Shown here: positions 39,421 through 48,275 of the stretch, piece by piece
How the letters are laid out: the number at the start of each line of letters is the position of its first letter
Numbering within the stretch: the stretch's first letter is position 1
Assembly (NCBI RefSeq): GCF_963677715.1
Contig: NZ_OY782495.1
Span: 1,054,001-1,118,000, forward strand
Direction of reading: 5' to 3'
Length of the DNA: 64,000 nucleotides
DNA from: an uncultured Bacteroides sp.
GTDB lineage: Bacteria; Bacteroidota; Bacteroidia; Bacteroidales; Bacteroidaceae
Notes under the pieces: model-generated
What the model was told of the DNA's origin: nothing
The model's input: the letters and a program-made list of their open reading frames with translations, nothing else
The model's database searches: none
Program-made: the position numbers and the translations under genes

Positions 39421-39655
39421 ATGGAAATTTAAATTTTAGGTACAAGATGCGCAATCTGTAAAGCTTTGTCACAACAGAACAAGCTATTAAAGAACTTGGC
39501 CTAGATGTTACATTGACAAAGAAGAAGAAGAAGATACGCTCAAAATCATGGAGTATAATGTATTATCACTCCCGGCACTAGTGATAGACAATAAAGTAGT
39601 TGCTAAAAGAAGAAAGTTATCAGTAGAAGAGATAAAAGGACTATTAACGAAGTAA
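39421..39655 (+). pseudogene. Relic of a small thioredoxin (TM0996/MTH895 type)
   Basis: From ATG 39421 the reading 'MEI*ILGTRCAICKAL' has a stop at codon 4 (TAA where AAA is expected), then keeps a CxxC. After at least one frameshift, 'AIKELGLDVTLTK' and 'MEYNVLSLPALVIDNKVVA', then 'LSVEEIKGLLTK', complete the fold before the stop at 39653. These small thioredoxins commonly accompany arsenic genes in Bacteroidetes. Several lesions show it is old and dead. Confidence 0.75.
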
Positions 39656-39730
39656 AAAATGAACAGAACAATTGTATATGTTTTATGAAGTGCCCCCCAA
39701 AGTTTGGACAAAAAACTTTGGGGTTTATTT

Positions 39731-40252
39731 ATGAATAAAAAACATTTCTTCTCTGACCGTCTGATGTATATGCATCTGCTTGAAGATGGTTACAGTATCA
39801 ATTATGTAAGTACTAAATATGGAATTGGCTCTAAACTCTTAACCTGTCTGTGGATTCAGTATCAACAGAATGGGTTAGAATCCTTACGCAAAAAGAAGAA
39901 TCTTCGTGCAAATGGAGATCTCAAACGTTTAATAGTCTGTGATATTGAAAATAATCATCTATCTTTGGTTGAAGCTTCGTTAAAATATGGAGCAAGTGCA
40001 GACCGTATTTCAGTTTGGCTTCGGATCTCCAGAGCTGAGGGCATGAATGCGCTTGATATTACAAAAAAACGAGGCCGGCCTAAAGATATGGGAAGACCTA
40101 AGAAGAAAGCGCCTCAAACGGAACTTGAAAAGCTCCGCAAAGAGAACCTTAAGCTCAGAATAGAGAACGAGCTATTAAAAAAAGTGACAGCCTTAGTCGA
40201 AGAAAAGGAAGCCCGTCTGCACAAGATTGGGCGCAAGCCATCCAAGAACTAA
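39731..40252 (+). CDS. IS3-family transposase OrfA
   Basis: 173 residues from ATG 39731. Two helix-turn-helix units ('LLEDGYSINYVSTKYGIGSKLL' and 'LSLVEASLKYGASADRISVWL', each in parts) are followed by a basic linker and a leucine-zipper-like coiled coil ('LEKLRKENLKLRIENELLKK'). It binds the IS ends. Its 3' end overlaps the upstream extension of OrfB in another frame, so the fused OrfAB transposase would need programmed -1 frameshifting. Confidence 0.88.
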   Translation: MNKKHFFSDRLMYMHLLEDGYSINYVSTKYGIGSKLLTCLWIQYQQNGLESLRKKKNLRANGDLKRLIVCDIENNHLSLVEASLKYGASADRISVWLRISRAEGMNALDITKKRGRPKDMGRPKKKAPQTELEKLRKENLKLRIENELLKKVTALVEEKEARLHKIGRKPSKN

Positions 40253-41072
40253 GCCTAAAAGGTTATGACCTCCAAACAATACTGGAGATTCAAGGGATGG
40301 CTCGCTCAACTTATTATTATCATATATCGCCCATGAATAACACAGAAAAATATGCTGATATACGAAAACGTATAGCTGATATTTTTGAAGAACATCACAA
40401 ACCTTATGGTTATCGCCGTGTGCATATGCAGCTGGTCAATGAGGGACATGTAATCAATCATAAGACAGTACAAAAACTCATGGCAGAAATGCATCCGAAA
40501 TCAAAAGTGCGCAGAGTTAAATATAAGTCATATAAAGGAGAAATCGGTAGGATTGCCCCCAATATACTTAATCGCGACTTCAAAGCCGAAAAGCCATATC
40601 AGAAATGGACTACAGATGTTACCGAGTTTAAGGTAGATGGCAGGAAAGCATATCTCTCACCAATTCTTGATATGTTTAATGGGGAGATAATATCCTATAC
40701 CATATCAGATCATCCTGATTTAAAATGGTTATGGATATGCTCAAAAAGGCTCAAAACAAAGTAGACATACCCCAAGAACTTGTTTTGCACTCGGATCAAG
40801 GATGGCATTATCAACATAAACAATATCAAATGAGACTTAAACGCAATGGCATAATACAAAGCATGTCTCGCAAAGGGAATTGTTTAGATAATGCTGTCAT
40901 GGAGAATTTCTTTGGTATTATGAAGTCCGAATTATTATATTTACAGAACTTTAAAAGCATGTTTGAGTTCAAATCGGCACTGAAAGATTATATTGAATAC
41001 TATAATAACGATAGAATTAAACTTAAATTAAAAGGAAAGAGTCCGGTACAATACCGAACTCTATACACTTGA
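40228..41072 (+). pseudogene. IS3-family transposase OrfB (DDE integrase domain), frameshifted
   Basis: The frame continues upstream of the ATG at 40297 into the end of OrfA ('AIQELSLKGYDLQTILEIQG'), as expected for IS3. The DDE residues are all encoded: 'WTTDVTEFKVDG', 'LHSDQGWHY' and 'LDNAVMENFFGIMKSE'. At 40721-40726 (TTAAAATGG) one A is missing compared with the expected reading 'DLK-MVMDML', so the catalytic domain is split between its first and second Asp. This copy is therefore probably immobile. Confidence 0.8.
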
Positions 41073-41151
41073 AATATTTATTAATCAGTCCAACTTTTTG
41101 GGGTCAGATCACTATTCAGACAATATTTTTATTTTGATTTTCTAACTGCTT

Positions 41152-41610
41152 TTAATGATCACCCGGCGTTAGCAATCTGGTGAAAGACAATGAACCTAAT
41201 TTCCATTTTCCCTCTTGCTTTATATAGACTTCCGTAACTTCAAACGGATTGGTAACTTCATTTCCACCTACCAAGGCCAACAGAGTAATGCGGTTGAGAA
41301 GTATGGCCGTATTATCTATAATTTTTACAGACACTTCATGAATATCAGTTTTTTTATACCAAATGCCACCGCTTTTGATGACATTAAGTTCTGGTTCTTT
41401 ACCCCATGCGCCGCCCATATGGACAAACATGGCTTTTTCATGAAACAAAATATTCAGTGAATCGACATTTTTGTCTGCCATCCATTGCCATTTTTCTTTG
41501 GAGAGCTGTATAATTTGCTGCTCGTCAGTAGTTGTAGCAACTACATTTTGTGCATATGAATACTGCATTCCAAAAATAATTAGAAAAAATCCGAGAATTT
41601 GTGATTTCAT
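41152..41610 (-). CDS. Exported NTF2-like (DUF4440-type) protein
   Basis: 152 residues. The signal peptide (about 1-20) ends 'FGMQYSYAQN'. The mature part is a single NTF2-like cone: 'IIQLSKEKWQWMADKNVDSL' helices, 'LFHEKAMFVHMGGAWG', then strands to 'EVYIKQEGKWKLGSLSF'. Such folds act as small-molecule isomerases, hydratases or binding proteins. It lies at the downstream end of the minus-strand oxidoreductase cluster, 44 bp after the hydrolase gene, so it is probably part of the same operon. The ligand is unknown. Confidence 0.75.
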   Translation of the reverse strand: MKSQILGFFLIIFGMQYSYAQNVVATTTDEQQIIQLSKEKWQWMADKNVDSLNILFHEKAMFVHMGGAWGKEPELNVIKSGGIWYKKTDIHEVSVKIIDNTAILLNRITLLALVGGNEVTNPFEVTEVYIKQEGKWKLGSLSFTRLLTPGDH

Positions 41611-41654
41611 ATTATAATAAATTTTAATATTTATAATTGAGATTTAAAACATAT

Positions 41655-42758
41655 TTAATTCAATCCTTTTTGCCTTAACCATGTCGACAATAATTTTGCA
41701 ACTTCAACATTGTTTAAATCTGACATGAGAAAATGTGTATTGCCTTTTAGCCCTATTTCGGGCAAATGAACAATGGTGACATCACCTCCGTGAGCGTTTA
41801 CCACCTTAGCCCATTGCCGTGCAGTCGCAAGCACATTCCTCCAAAAATCTAGCGAAGGAACATTGGTTTCTTCCTTAGGTATAAAGTCGCCAAAATAAAC
41901 AACAATAGGAATTTTTGTCAATTTCATAAATTCACTGAGTGGTATCCCACCACCACCACGATTACTTTCAGGGACTTCTCCTTCCGGAAACACAAATCCG
42001 CCTGGTTCGTAAGCAACTACAGCTTTTACATGTTCGCTTTTAATGGCAATTTTCCAACCCGGAACACCACTTGCAGAATGTGTAAGCAGAATGCCATCGC
42101 CCGATTTATCAAACACGGCAGACAGGGCATTCACTATGGTTGCTTCATTCACATTGCCTGTGTTCGGAGTCATCATCCGAAAAAATTTATCCAACGATAA
42201 GCTGTCTTTCGGAAATTGAACGCCATCATAAAAGTTGGGGTATTGACCTATACGAAATTGTGTAAACCATGTTTGATCATCGGGTGTTCCAGTAATTTGT
42301 ACGGGTTTTGTGGTTTGTCCTGCATCTCCACGCCCCGGTTGGTCAACGAGATAAACTCCATAGCCTTTTCGCAAAAAAATATCGGCAAAGCCTTCCCTTC
42401 CATCGGCGGTAGTTTGCCAACTGCGGCGGGATTGTCCGTAGCCGTGCAAAAACACCATTGAAAACCGCTTTGCGTTTACCGGAATTTGGTAAAACACATC
42501 TGCGTGATCCCCGTGCCGTGTTTGCCCGCCTTGTTGTTCATACCAAGGTTTTAGTGGGCTAAATGTACCATCGCTTTTTATGACGGTACCACCTGCCGAA
42601 AATGCCCCCTGTCTTTCAATAAGAATAGGCTCCATTTTTTTTGTTTTTTGAGCAAATGAAGGAGCAACAATAAATAAAGTCAAAAGAAAGATTATAAAAA
42701 TTCTGCTCACTAATTTTTGAAATCTTATAAATCTAAATATTAATTTAGTCTGTTTCAT
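41655..42758 (-). CDS. Exported alpha/beta hydrolase
   Basis: 367 residues. A basic start and hydrophobic helix end 'FIVAPSFAQK', a signal peptide. The oxyanion region is 'SMVFLHGYGQSRRSWQ', the nucleophile elbow is 'ILLTHSASGVPGW' (Ser in HSASG), the acid may be in 'VVAYEPGGFVFP' or 'VVYFGDFIP', and the His is in 'LKGNTHFLMSDLNN'. It would hydrolyse an ester or lactone in the periplasm. It belongs to the minus-strand cluster with SDRs, a cupin-CMD protein and an alcohol dehydrogenase. Confidence 0.8.
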   Translation of the reverse strand: MKQTKLIFRFIRFQKLVSRIFIIFLLTLFIVAPSFAQKTKKMEPILIERQGAFSAGGTVIKSDGTFSPLKPWYEQQGGQTRHGDHADVFYQIPVNAKRFSMVFLHGYGQSRRSWQTTADGREGFADIFLRKGYGVYLVDQPGRGDAGQTTKPVQITGTPDDQTWFTQFRIGQYPNFYDGVQFPKDSLSLDKFFRMMTPNTGNVNEATIVNALSAVFDKSGDGILLTHSASGVPGWKIAIKSEHVKAVVAYEPGGFVFPEGEVPESNRGGGGIPLSEFMKLTKIPIVVYFGDFIPKEETNVPSLDFWRNVLATARQWAKVVNAHGGDVTIVHLPEIGLKGNTHFLMSDLNNVEVAKLLSTWLRQKGLN

Positions 42759-42829
42759 AAAACAAATATTATATTTTGAAAATCAGGCATTATTGCAAAT
42801 AATTAAATATCAAGTTTTCTGCTTCTCAT

Positions 42830-43015
42830 TCATTTGATCATTTCCTGATCCCGATGGCAAAAAACAAACTAGCTTTCGTTTCTAAAGTTGGTAATCGCTT
42901 CTATATTCTCTTCTCTGCGCTAAGCTTAAAATCGAAGAGATTAAAGTTCTCTATGATTCGTTATTCCTTAAATGATTTCGGAATTACTACAACACCACGT
43001 TCACATTCGGTTTAG
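42830..43015 (-). pseudogene. Relic of an aldo/keto reductase C-terminus
   Basis: Minus-strand translation gives 'GVVVIPKSF' (frame shifts included), then 'RIIENFNLFDFKLSAEE' and finally 'ES*FVFCHRDQEMIK*', interrupted by stops. This follows the end of aldo/keto reductases ('VVIPKS...R..EN..IFDFEL..E', '..HRDPEMV'). The 367-bp gap between the hydrolase and SDR genes holds nothing else. Confidence 0.65.
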
Positions 43016-43125
43016 TCAGTCATTTAAAATACTGCAAAACCAAGTATGGGCATTTCTACACCATTATTTAATTTTACTTTTCCCGCTGTTTTTGTTGTTT
43101 TAGATAAAAAAGTGTTTTATGTTAA

Positions 43126-43872
43126 TCATAATTGTTGTTTAGTTGGGCGAAAAAGGACTTCATTTATATCAACATCTTCCGGTTGGCTAATAATATAGGC
43201 AACTGCTCGTGCAAACGAGTCTGCAGGAATGGCATTTTCTGCGTAATATTGTTTGATACCTGCAGCAACATCATTTACCGTTATACTCCCGGGAAGATCT
43301 GTATCTACAGCCCCAGGAGATATAACTGCCGTACGGATATTGTATGGTTTAACTTCCTGACGTAATGCTTCTGAAATTACCCTTACAGCGTATTTAGTAG
43401 CAGAATAAATGGCACCACCGGGACTAATTCTATGACCGGCAACAGATGACACACTGATAATTTGACCTGATTTTTGCTCTTTCATATGAGGCAAAGCAGC
43501 GGCTATACCGTATAACACCCCTTTAATATTCACATCAATACAACGATTCCAATCCTCAATTTTCAGATATTCCAATGGAGAAATCGGCATTAATCCGGCA
43601 TTGTTCAGTAAAACATCGATTTTGCCATAAGTTTTAACCGCTGAGTCAACCAAGTTTTTTATCTGCTCAACATCAGTCACATCAGTTGTTATGGCCAAAG
43701 CTTTGCCTCCTTTTTTGTTAATTTCTTTGGCTATAGCTTCAATCTTTTCAGTACGTCTTGCTCCGAGAACAACAATAGCTCCTCGTTCAGAAAGATATTC
43801 CGCAGTGATTTTACCAAAACCACTGCTTGCCCCAGTAATTACAACTACTTTTCCTTCTATATTTTCCATGTC
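43126..43872 (-). CDS. Short-chain dehydrogenase/reductase (classical SDR)
   Basis: 248 residues from ATG 43872. Cofactor motif '[18 protein letters not shown]' (TGxxxGxG), '[15 protein letters not shown]', 'LLNNAGLMP', the active-site Ser in '[19 protein letters not shown]' and YxxxK in 'YSATKYAV'. The Arg in 'VLGARRTEK' suggests NADPH preference. Cytosolic, with no signal peptide. It begins 14 bp after the neighbouring SDR gene. The substrate cannot be read from sequence. Confidence 0.9.
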   Translation of the reverse strand, partial: DMENIEGKVVVITGASSGFGKITAEYLSERGAIVVLGARRTEKIEAIAKEINKKGGKALAITTDVTDVEQIKNLVDSAVKTYGKIDVLLNNAGLMPISPLEYLKIEDWNRCIDVNIKGVLYGIAAALPHMKEQKSGQIISVSSVAGHRISPGGAIYSATKYAVRVISEALRQEVKPYNIRTAVISPGAVDTDLPGSITVNDVAAGIKQYYAENAIPADSFARAVAYIISQPEDVDINEVLFRPTKQQL

Positions 43873-43886
43873 TCTTATATTTTTTA

Positions 43887-44723
43887 TTAATAATCTGTAC
43901 TCAAACTGATCTCCTTCCACGTTTCCAATTCTTTCATTTGATTTTCCAGTTCAAAACGGGTAAAATCAATGGCATCAGTACCCAACAATAAGCGGAAAGG
44001 AACTTTTTTACTTTCTTCCATTTCGATAATGACCTGAGCCGCTTTTTGAGGGTCTCCAGGCTCCGTACCGTGTGTTTGGTCATTTTCTTTTCGCCTTTTA
44101 CCAGCTGTTTCTTTATAATCTAAAATTTCCGTAGGTGTACCTGTCAACGAACGACCTGCAAAATCAGTACGAAAAGCTCCGGGTTCTACCACAACCACTC
44201 TAATTCCCAGTGGAGCAACTTCTTTACTTAGTGCATCCGACATTCCTTCAATAGCAAATTTAGTAGCCGAATAATATCCAGAGCCCGGATTTGAAAAACG
44301 TCCTGCTATGGAAGATACATTAAAAATTGTCCCTGATTTACGTTTTCGCATTCCTGGTAATACCGCCTTTATCATATTTACCGTACCGAAAAAATTAGTA
44401 TTGAATAGTTCGTTAACCCTGCTTTCATCACCTTCTTCAACTGCTGAACGATATCCGTGACCCGCATTATTCATCAACACATCAATGCTTTTAAATTTTG
44501 CTTCTGCACGTTCTACTGTACTTTTAATTTGTTCTTTGTTTGTTACATCTAGTGCCAAACCTAAAGCGGTTTGAGGATAACTTTCAATGATGTCCTGTAT
44601 GTCCTTGAGGTTTCGGGAAGTAACAACTGCATTAAATCCTTTTTTCAAAACTTCCTGTGCAAAAGCACGTCCAAGTCCACTAGAGCACCCAGTTATCAAC
44701 CATGTTTTATTTAACTTATTCAT
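43887..44723 (-). CDS. Short-chain dehydrogenase/reductase (classical SDR)
   Basis: 278 residues. '[18 protein letters not shown]', '[14 protein letters not shown]', '[12 protein letters not shown]', '[19 protein letters not shown]' and '[10 protein letters not shown]' give the full SDR active site, with Arg in '[10 protein letters not shown]'. The C-terminal '[22 protein letters not shown]' is shared with the plus-strand SDRs at 51066, 51967 and 54294, so these four form one paralogous group. It is followed closely by the second SDR. Confidence 0.9.
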   Translation of the reverse strand: MNKLNKTWLITGCSSGLGRAFAQEVLKKGFNAVVTSRNLKDIQDIIESYPQTALGLALDVTNKEQIKSTVERAEAKFKSIDVLMNNAGHGYRSAVEEGDESRVNELFNTNFFGTVNMIKAVLPGMRKRKSGTIFNVSSIAGRFSNPGSGYYSATKFAIEGMSDALSKEVAPLGIRVVVVEPGAFRTDFAGRSLTGTPTEILDYKETAGKRRKENDQTHGTEPGDPQKAAQVIIEMEESKKVPFRLLLGTDAIDFTRFELENQMKELETWKEISLSTDY

Positions 44724-44758
44724 TTGCTTTATTTTTTTGCAATTAATTTTTTAATTAT

Positions 44759-44907
44759 TTAATAAAATGAAGGTTTTTCCCAATTTGTATCAGGTTCACC
44801 TACACCAAGACTAGTTTTTAAAAATTTATCATTTCCATCCCTTTAAAATATCATTTAGTAAGTATACAACCGATTTGTCCTGCTCCTCCTAATATTAATA
44901 TTTTCAT
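44759..44907 (-). pseudogene. Relic of an NAD(P)-binding (atypical SDR) gene with its middle deleted
   Basis: From ATG 44907 it reads 'MKILILGGAGQIGCILTK' (a complete Rossmann start) and stops. In another frame the final 20 residues, 'FLKTSLGVGEPDTNWEKPSF', lead to a stop at 44761. Both ends of a ~200-residue gene are kept and nearly all of the middle is gone. Confidence 0.65.
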
Positions 44908-44928
44908 TTTTTATATTTAAATCAAAAT

Positions 44929-46200
44929 TTAATTTCCACCTGCGACTTCATTAATGGCTTTTATCGCGTTTAACGTCCTTGGATATCCGATGTAAGGGAG
45001 CAGTTGTGTGGTAATAGCAATTAATCTTTCTTTATCGTTACCAACGTTCAGATTACCCTGAATATGCCCCCTGACTTGAGACTCTGTGCCTCCCATACTG
45101 ATAAGAATTGAGTAAGTGAGCAATTCGCGTGTTTTGATATCAAGCCCGGTACGGGTATAATAGTCTCCAAAACAGTTAGCGGCTAGAAAGTCCTGGATGT
45201 ATTTCTGCCCATTCGGAGCTTTATCACGCATCTGATCAATTCTCTCACCAAACATTTCTTTTTGCAAAGCCAAACCCTTTTCAAAACGATTCTTCGAGGT
45301 GGTAGTCGATTGTCTATCCAACGGTAAGGCAATGTCACGTTGTATGAATATTCTATTAGCCGCAGCAATAAAATCAATCACTTTGGCCATACCTGCGTAT
45401 GGTATGGACTGATAAAGAATTTCTTTAATCTCAACAGGAGTGACTCCAATATTTAAGGCTGCATTAACAAACATCTTGTATTCGCCTAATGCACCTTGGG
45501 CAATGCATGACCCCATAATCATCATAACACGAGCTTGGGCGTTAATTCTGTCACTTTTTTGAATAACTTCATCAAAAGCCCAATTATCAAATATTTCTAT
45601 TAATTCAGGGTCAGTTTGATCTGTTTTTGATTCATCCTCCGGCCAAAGTTCTTTGCGGTTTGCAATAGCATTTTCAGACAAATTAATTGTTTTTTGGTGA
45701 ACTAATTCCAAAGCCTGGTCATACTCTTTATCGGTCACCCGACTTAACCATTTTGTTTTATCACGACCAGAATCCGGAACTATTGCAATATGTGTCATAG
45801 CATTATGATGTGATGCCCCATGCCAATGCTCAACGTTCTTAGGGATCTTTATGACATCCCCCTCTTTAATAATCTGAACCGGCTTACCTTTTTCCTGATA
45901 ATATCCGACACCTGATGTCACAAACAAAATTTGTCCGCTGGCATGAGTATGCCAGTTCGTCCTCGCTCCCGGTTCAAAAGTGACGGTTCCAATTATGGCA
46001 TTATAATTGTCTTCAGCCTTAATATTCATGTTCACCCATACGGTACCAGTAAAATTTTCAGATGAAGCCTGTACTCCTTTAGCATTAAAATTATTCATAT
46101 TGTATTGTGTTGTGTTGTTCTGTGCATATAACAACTGACTTTTCAGAATAAAGCCAATGGAAAGACATATTAACAACAATATTTTAATTATATTTTTCAT
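44929..46200 (-). CDS. Exported cupin / carboxymuconolactone decarboxylase fusion
   Basis: 423 residues from ATG 46200. The signal peptide ends 'LKSQLLYAQNN'. A cupin domain follows (about 55-150) with 'GARTNWHTHASGQILFV' and 'KIPKNVEHWHGA', giving the metal-binding His set. Two CMD-like helical domains come next (about 195-290 and 320-420), including 'VMMIMGSCIAQGALGEYKMFVNAAL' (in parts) and 'LLTYSILISMGGTESQVRGHIQGNL' (in parts), without the CxxC of the peroxidase branch. CMD proteins decarboxylate or protect against peroxides; with a cupin the exact reaction is unknown. It follows the ADH gene by 7 bp, so they are co-translated. Confidence 0.85.
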   Translation of the reverse strand: MKNIIKILLLICLSIGFILKSQLLYAQNNTTQYNMNNFNAKGVQASSENFTGTVWVNMNIKAEDNYNAIIGTVTFEPGARTNWHTHASGQILFVTSGVGYYQEKGKPVQIIKEGDVIKIPKNVEHWHGASHHNAMTHIAIVPDSGRDKTKWLSRVTDKEYDQALELVHQKTINLSENAIANRKELWPEDESKTDQTDPELIEIFDNWAFDEVIQKSDRINAQARVMMIMGSCIAQGALGEYKMFVNAALNIGVTPVEIKEILYQSIPYAGMAKVIDFIAAANRIFIQRDIALPLDRQSTTTSKNRFEKGLALQKEMFGERIDQMRDKAPNGQKYIQDFLAANCFGDYYTRTGLDIKTRELLTYSILISMGGTESQVRGHIQGNLNVGNDKERLIAITTQLLPYIGYPRTLNAIKAINEVAGGN

Positions 46201-46207
46201 AATCACT

Positions 46208-47341
46208 TTATTTCAATGTTGACATATCAATTACGTAACGAAATTTCACTTTCCCATCCACAACGTTTTTAAAAGCCTTTTCTACAGCTTCCGGAGTAGC
46301 CGGGATAAGTTCCACCTGAGGATAAATATTGTTGGCAACCGAATAATCAAGCATTTCCTGAGTTTCCGGAATTCCACCTATAAGTGAACCATAAACTTTA
46401 CGATGTGCACTGTAAATTAAGGAAGTGGTAGGTATATTGGGGGTGGCATCTGTCGGTGGCAGGCCAACAATAGCCATTTCGCCTCCCATTTTCAACATTT
46501 TTACATACATCATTGGATCGTAAGCAGCAGGAATTGTACTCAGGATAAAATCAAACTGGTCTTGTGATTTTTTCAATTCGTCAGGAGTTTTGACATTGAC
46601 ATACTTTATTGCTCCCATATTATAAGCATCCTGCCTCTTTTCTTCGGTAATATCAAACACCGTTACTTTTGCCCCCAATGCAACCATATATTTTAACGCC
46701 AAGTGCCCAAGCCCACCAAAGCCAGCTACGGCTACATTTTGTCCTTTGCTTACTTTTGAAAAATGGATGGGAGAGTAAGTTGTGATACCGGCACAAAGCA
46801 ATGGTGCTACTTTCTTTATGTTGGCATTTGCCGGTACTTTAATAGCATAATCTTCGGAAACAACGTAATTTTTAGAAAAGCCACCCATAGTCAATTCATT
46901 ATTATGAAAATAATCATGAGAGCCAAAGGAAACGACCATTCCTTTTTCACAAAACTGTTCTAGTCCTTGTTTACAGTAATCACATTGCCCACAGGAGTTA
47001 ACAATACAACCTACACCGGCATAATCTCCAACTTTAAACTTGGTTACATTTTTCCCGACTTTTTTTACAACCCCAACAATTTCATGCCCAGGAACAATCG
47101 GGTATTCTGTTTTTCCCCAGTCTTCATGAACGTGATGAATATCACTATGACATATTCCGGCATAAAGGATATCAATGAAAATATCATTGTCGCCAATCGG
47201 ATGACGAGTAAATTTATATATCTCAAAATTTCCTTTGTTATCAATTGCTGCAAGGCCTTCCGATTGTATACGTTGAGCTTGAGTAAATTCTACCGATGCA
47301 ACACACAGCAGAAATAATACTATTTTACTTATCCTATTCAT
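46208..47341 (-). CDS. Zinc-dependent alcohol dehydrogenase with an N-terminal signal peptide
   Basis: 377 residues. The catalytic-zinc Cys lies in 'AGICHSDIHHVHEDWG', with 'VPGHEIVGVV' (His/Glu) after it; the structural-zinc set is 'CGQCDYCKQGLEQFC'. The nucleotide motif is 'VAGFGGLGHLALKY'. This is the cinnamyl-alcohol/YahK branch, normally NADPH-linked and cytosolic. Here the protein begins 'MNRISKIVLFLLCVASVEF', then 'TQAQ', a convincing export signal, and the domain starts later than usual. An NAD(P)H enzyme in the periplasm would be odd. A -7 box was not identified. It leads the minus-strand cluster. Confidence 0.87.
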   Translation of the reverse strand: MNRISKIVLFLLCVASVEFTQAQRIQSEGLAAIDNKGNFEIYKFTRHPIGDNDIFIDILYAGICHSDIHHVHEDWGKTEYPIVPGHEIVGVVKKVGKNVTKFKVGDYAGVGCIVNSCGQCDYCKQGLEQFCEKGMVVSFGSHDYFHNNELTMGGFSKNYVVSEDYAIKVPANANIKKVAPLLCAGITTYSPIHFSKVSKGQNVAVAGFGGLGHLALKYMVALGAKVTVFDITEEKRQDAYNMGAIKYVNVKTPDELKKSQDQFDFILSTIPAAYDPMMYVKMLKMGGEMAIVGLPPTDATPNIPTTSLIYSAHRKVYGSLIGGIPETQEMLDYSVANNIYPQVELIPATPEAVEKAFKNVVDGKVKFRYVIDMSTLK

Positions 47342-47415
47342 TGTCTTAATTATTAATTAAATAAATTGTTTTTGGAGTTGTAATATTGATGATATAACCA
47401 TATAGTACTATCCAT

Positions 47416-47610
47416 CTATAACCCAACTCTTTTCTGATGTTCCTCTGAATAACGATTTCCTGAAATCTATATTTCGGAAAGAATGTTGTTTATGCGGTTA
47501 AGTTCTTCTATCGAAAATCGAACATTCGGGGCTCCAAAACTTAACCCCATGCATCCAAATCCAATGGCTGAAACTTAGAGACCTTGATTACCGAGTTTTC
47601 GTATATTCAT
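47416..47610 (-). pseudogene. Relic of an aldo/keto reductase with its middle deleted
   Basis: From ATG 47610: 'MNIRKLGNQGL*VSAIGFGC', then 'MGLSF', fused in frame to 'GAPNVRFSIEELNRINNILS', then 'EI*ISGNRYSEEHQKRVGL*'. The N-terminal ~25 residues and C-terminal ~40 residues of an AKR are joined across a deletion of some 250 codons, with two internal stops. This is the same outcome as for the SDR relic at 44759-44907. Confidence 0.75.
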
Positions 47611-47719
47611 AAAATATATAGAGTTATTAGTTTTAAAAATTGAGTCTAATTTCACTTTACAAATTTCCAATAATTTAAGTAATAGATTGTTATACAGATT
47701 ACAGGTATTCATACCATTT

Positions 47720-48146
47720 TCACTGATTTTTAGATTTTCGAGGCTTTATGAGAGCCATACACGTTGATGCCAAAGCAAACAATGCAATAATCCAACTCAT
47801 TGTCCACGGGGTACCATCGGCAAATAAAGCAAGGAGGATCGTTGAAAGTATTCCGTTACCATACTGCAAAGAACCAAGTAGTGGACCAACAATGGGAACA
47901 ATTGACATGCCAATCATTAAGGTAGATAACATTTCGGCCGCTTTTATGCGGCCGAATAGATCACGTGTCATAGCTCTGGAGAGCATTGAACCTGTACACG
48001 CCCCCAAAGCCTGAATAATCCGTCAAACTATAATTTGTAAGATGCTTTAAGATAATGCACAACCTATGAAACCAATGATAAACAACAGTAATTCCAAAAA
48101 CAAGTGGCAGCAATCTTCCAATTCTGTTTTTTACTTTTAAGGGCAC
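47720..48146 (-). pseudogene. Relic of a Bcr/CflA-type MFS drug exporter
   Basis: The 5' part (from about 48146) reads 'VKNRIGRLLPLVFGITVV', the loop between helices 2 and 3 of MFS proteins. After frameshifts it continues as 'GACTGSMLSRAMTRDLFGRI', then 'AEMLSTLMIGMSIVPIVGPLLG' (in parts), and ends with 'LLALFADGTPWTMSWIIALF', the last helix. Most of the central helices are missing. Not functional. Confidence 0.7.
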
Positions 48147-48250
48147 AAAGTTAGGTACTCACAACAACAGACGTCATATATGAATTACAGTTTCACTTAC
48201 CAATATTACTTATTTCGATATCAAAGTGGTTAGATTTATTCCGAAATATG

Positions 48251-48258
48251 TAAATTTG
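48251..48258 (+). promoter_or_regulatory. -7 box (TAAATTTG) for the first AraC gene
   Basis: Matches TAnnTTTG, 18 bp before the ATG at 48276, so the leader is very short. Confidence 0.5.
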
Positions 48259-48275
48259 CCTAAAAAATAATTTAT

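Larger units (their letters stand above)
39691..41106 (+). mobile_element. IS3-family insertion sequence (about 1.4 kb)
   Basis: The ends TGCCCCCCAAAGTTTGGACA (39691-39710) and, read from the right, TGACCCCAAAAAGTTGGACT (41106-41087) agree at 15 of 20 positions and begin with TG, as in the IS150 group of IS3. Between them lie OrfA and a frameshifted OrfB. The flanking 3-4 bases do not match (left ..AAG, right GAT..), so no target duplication is seen. Confidence 0.85.

Noticed and set aside
39680-41115. Target-site duplication of the IS3-family element
   Set aside because: The 3-5 bases on either side (AAG and GAT) do not match in any register that also keeps the TG ends.
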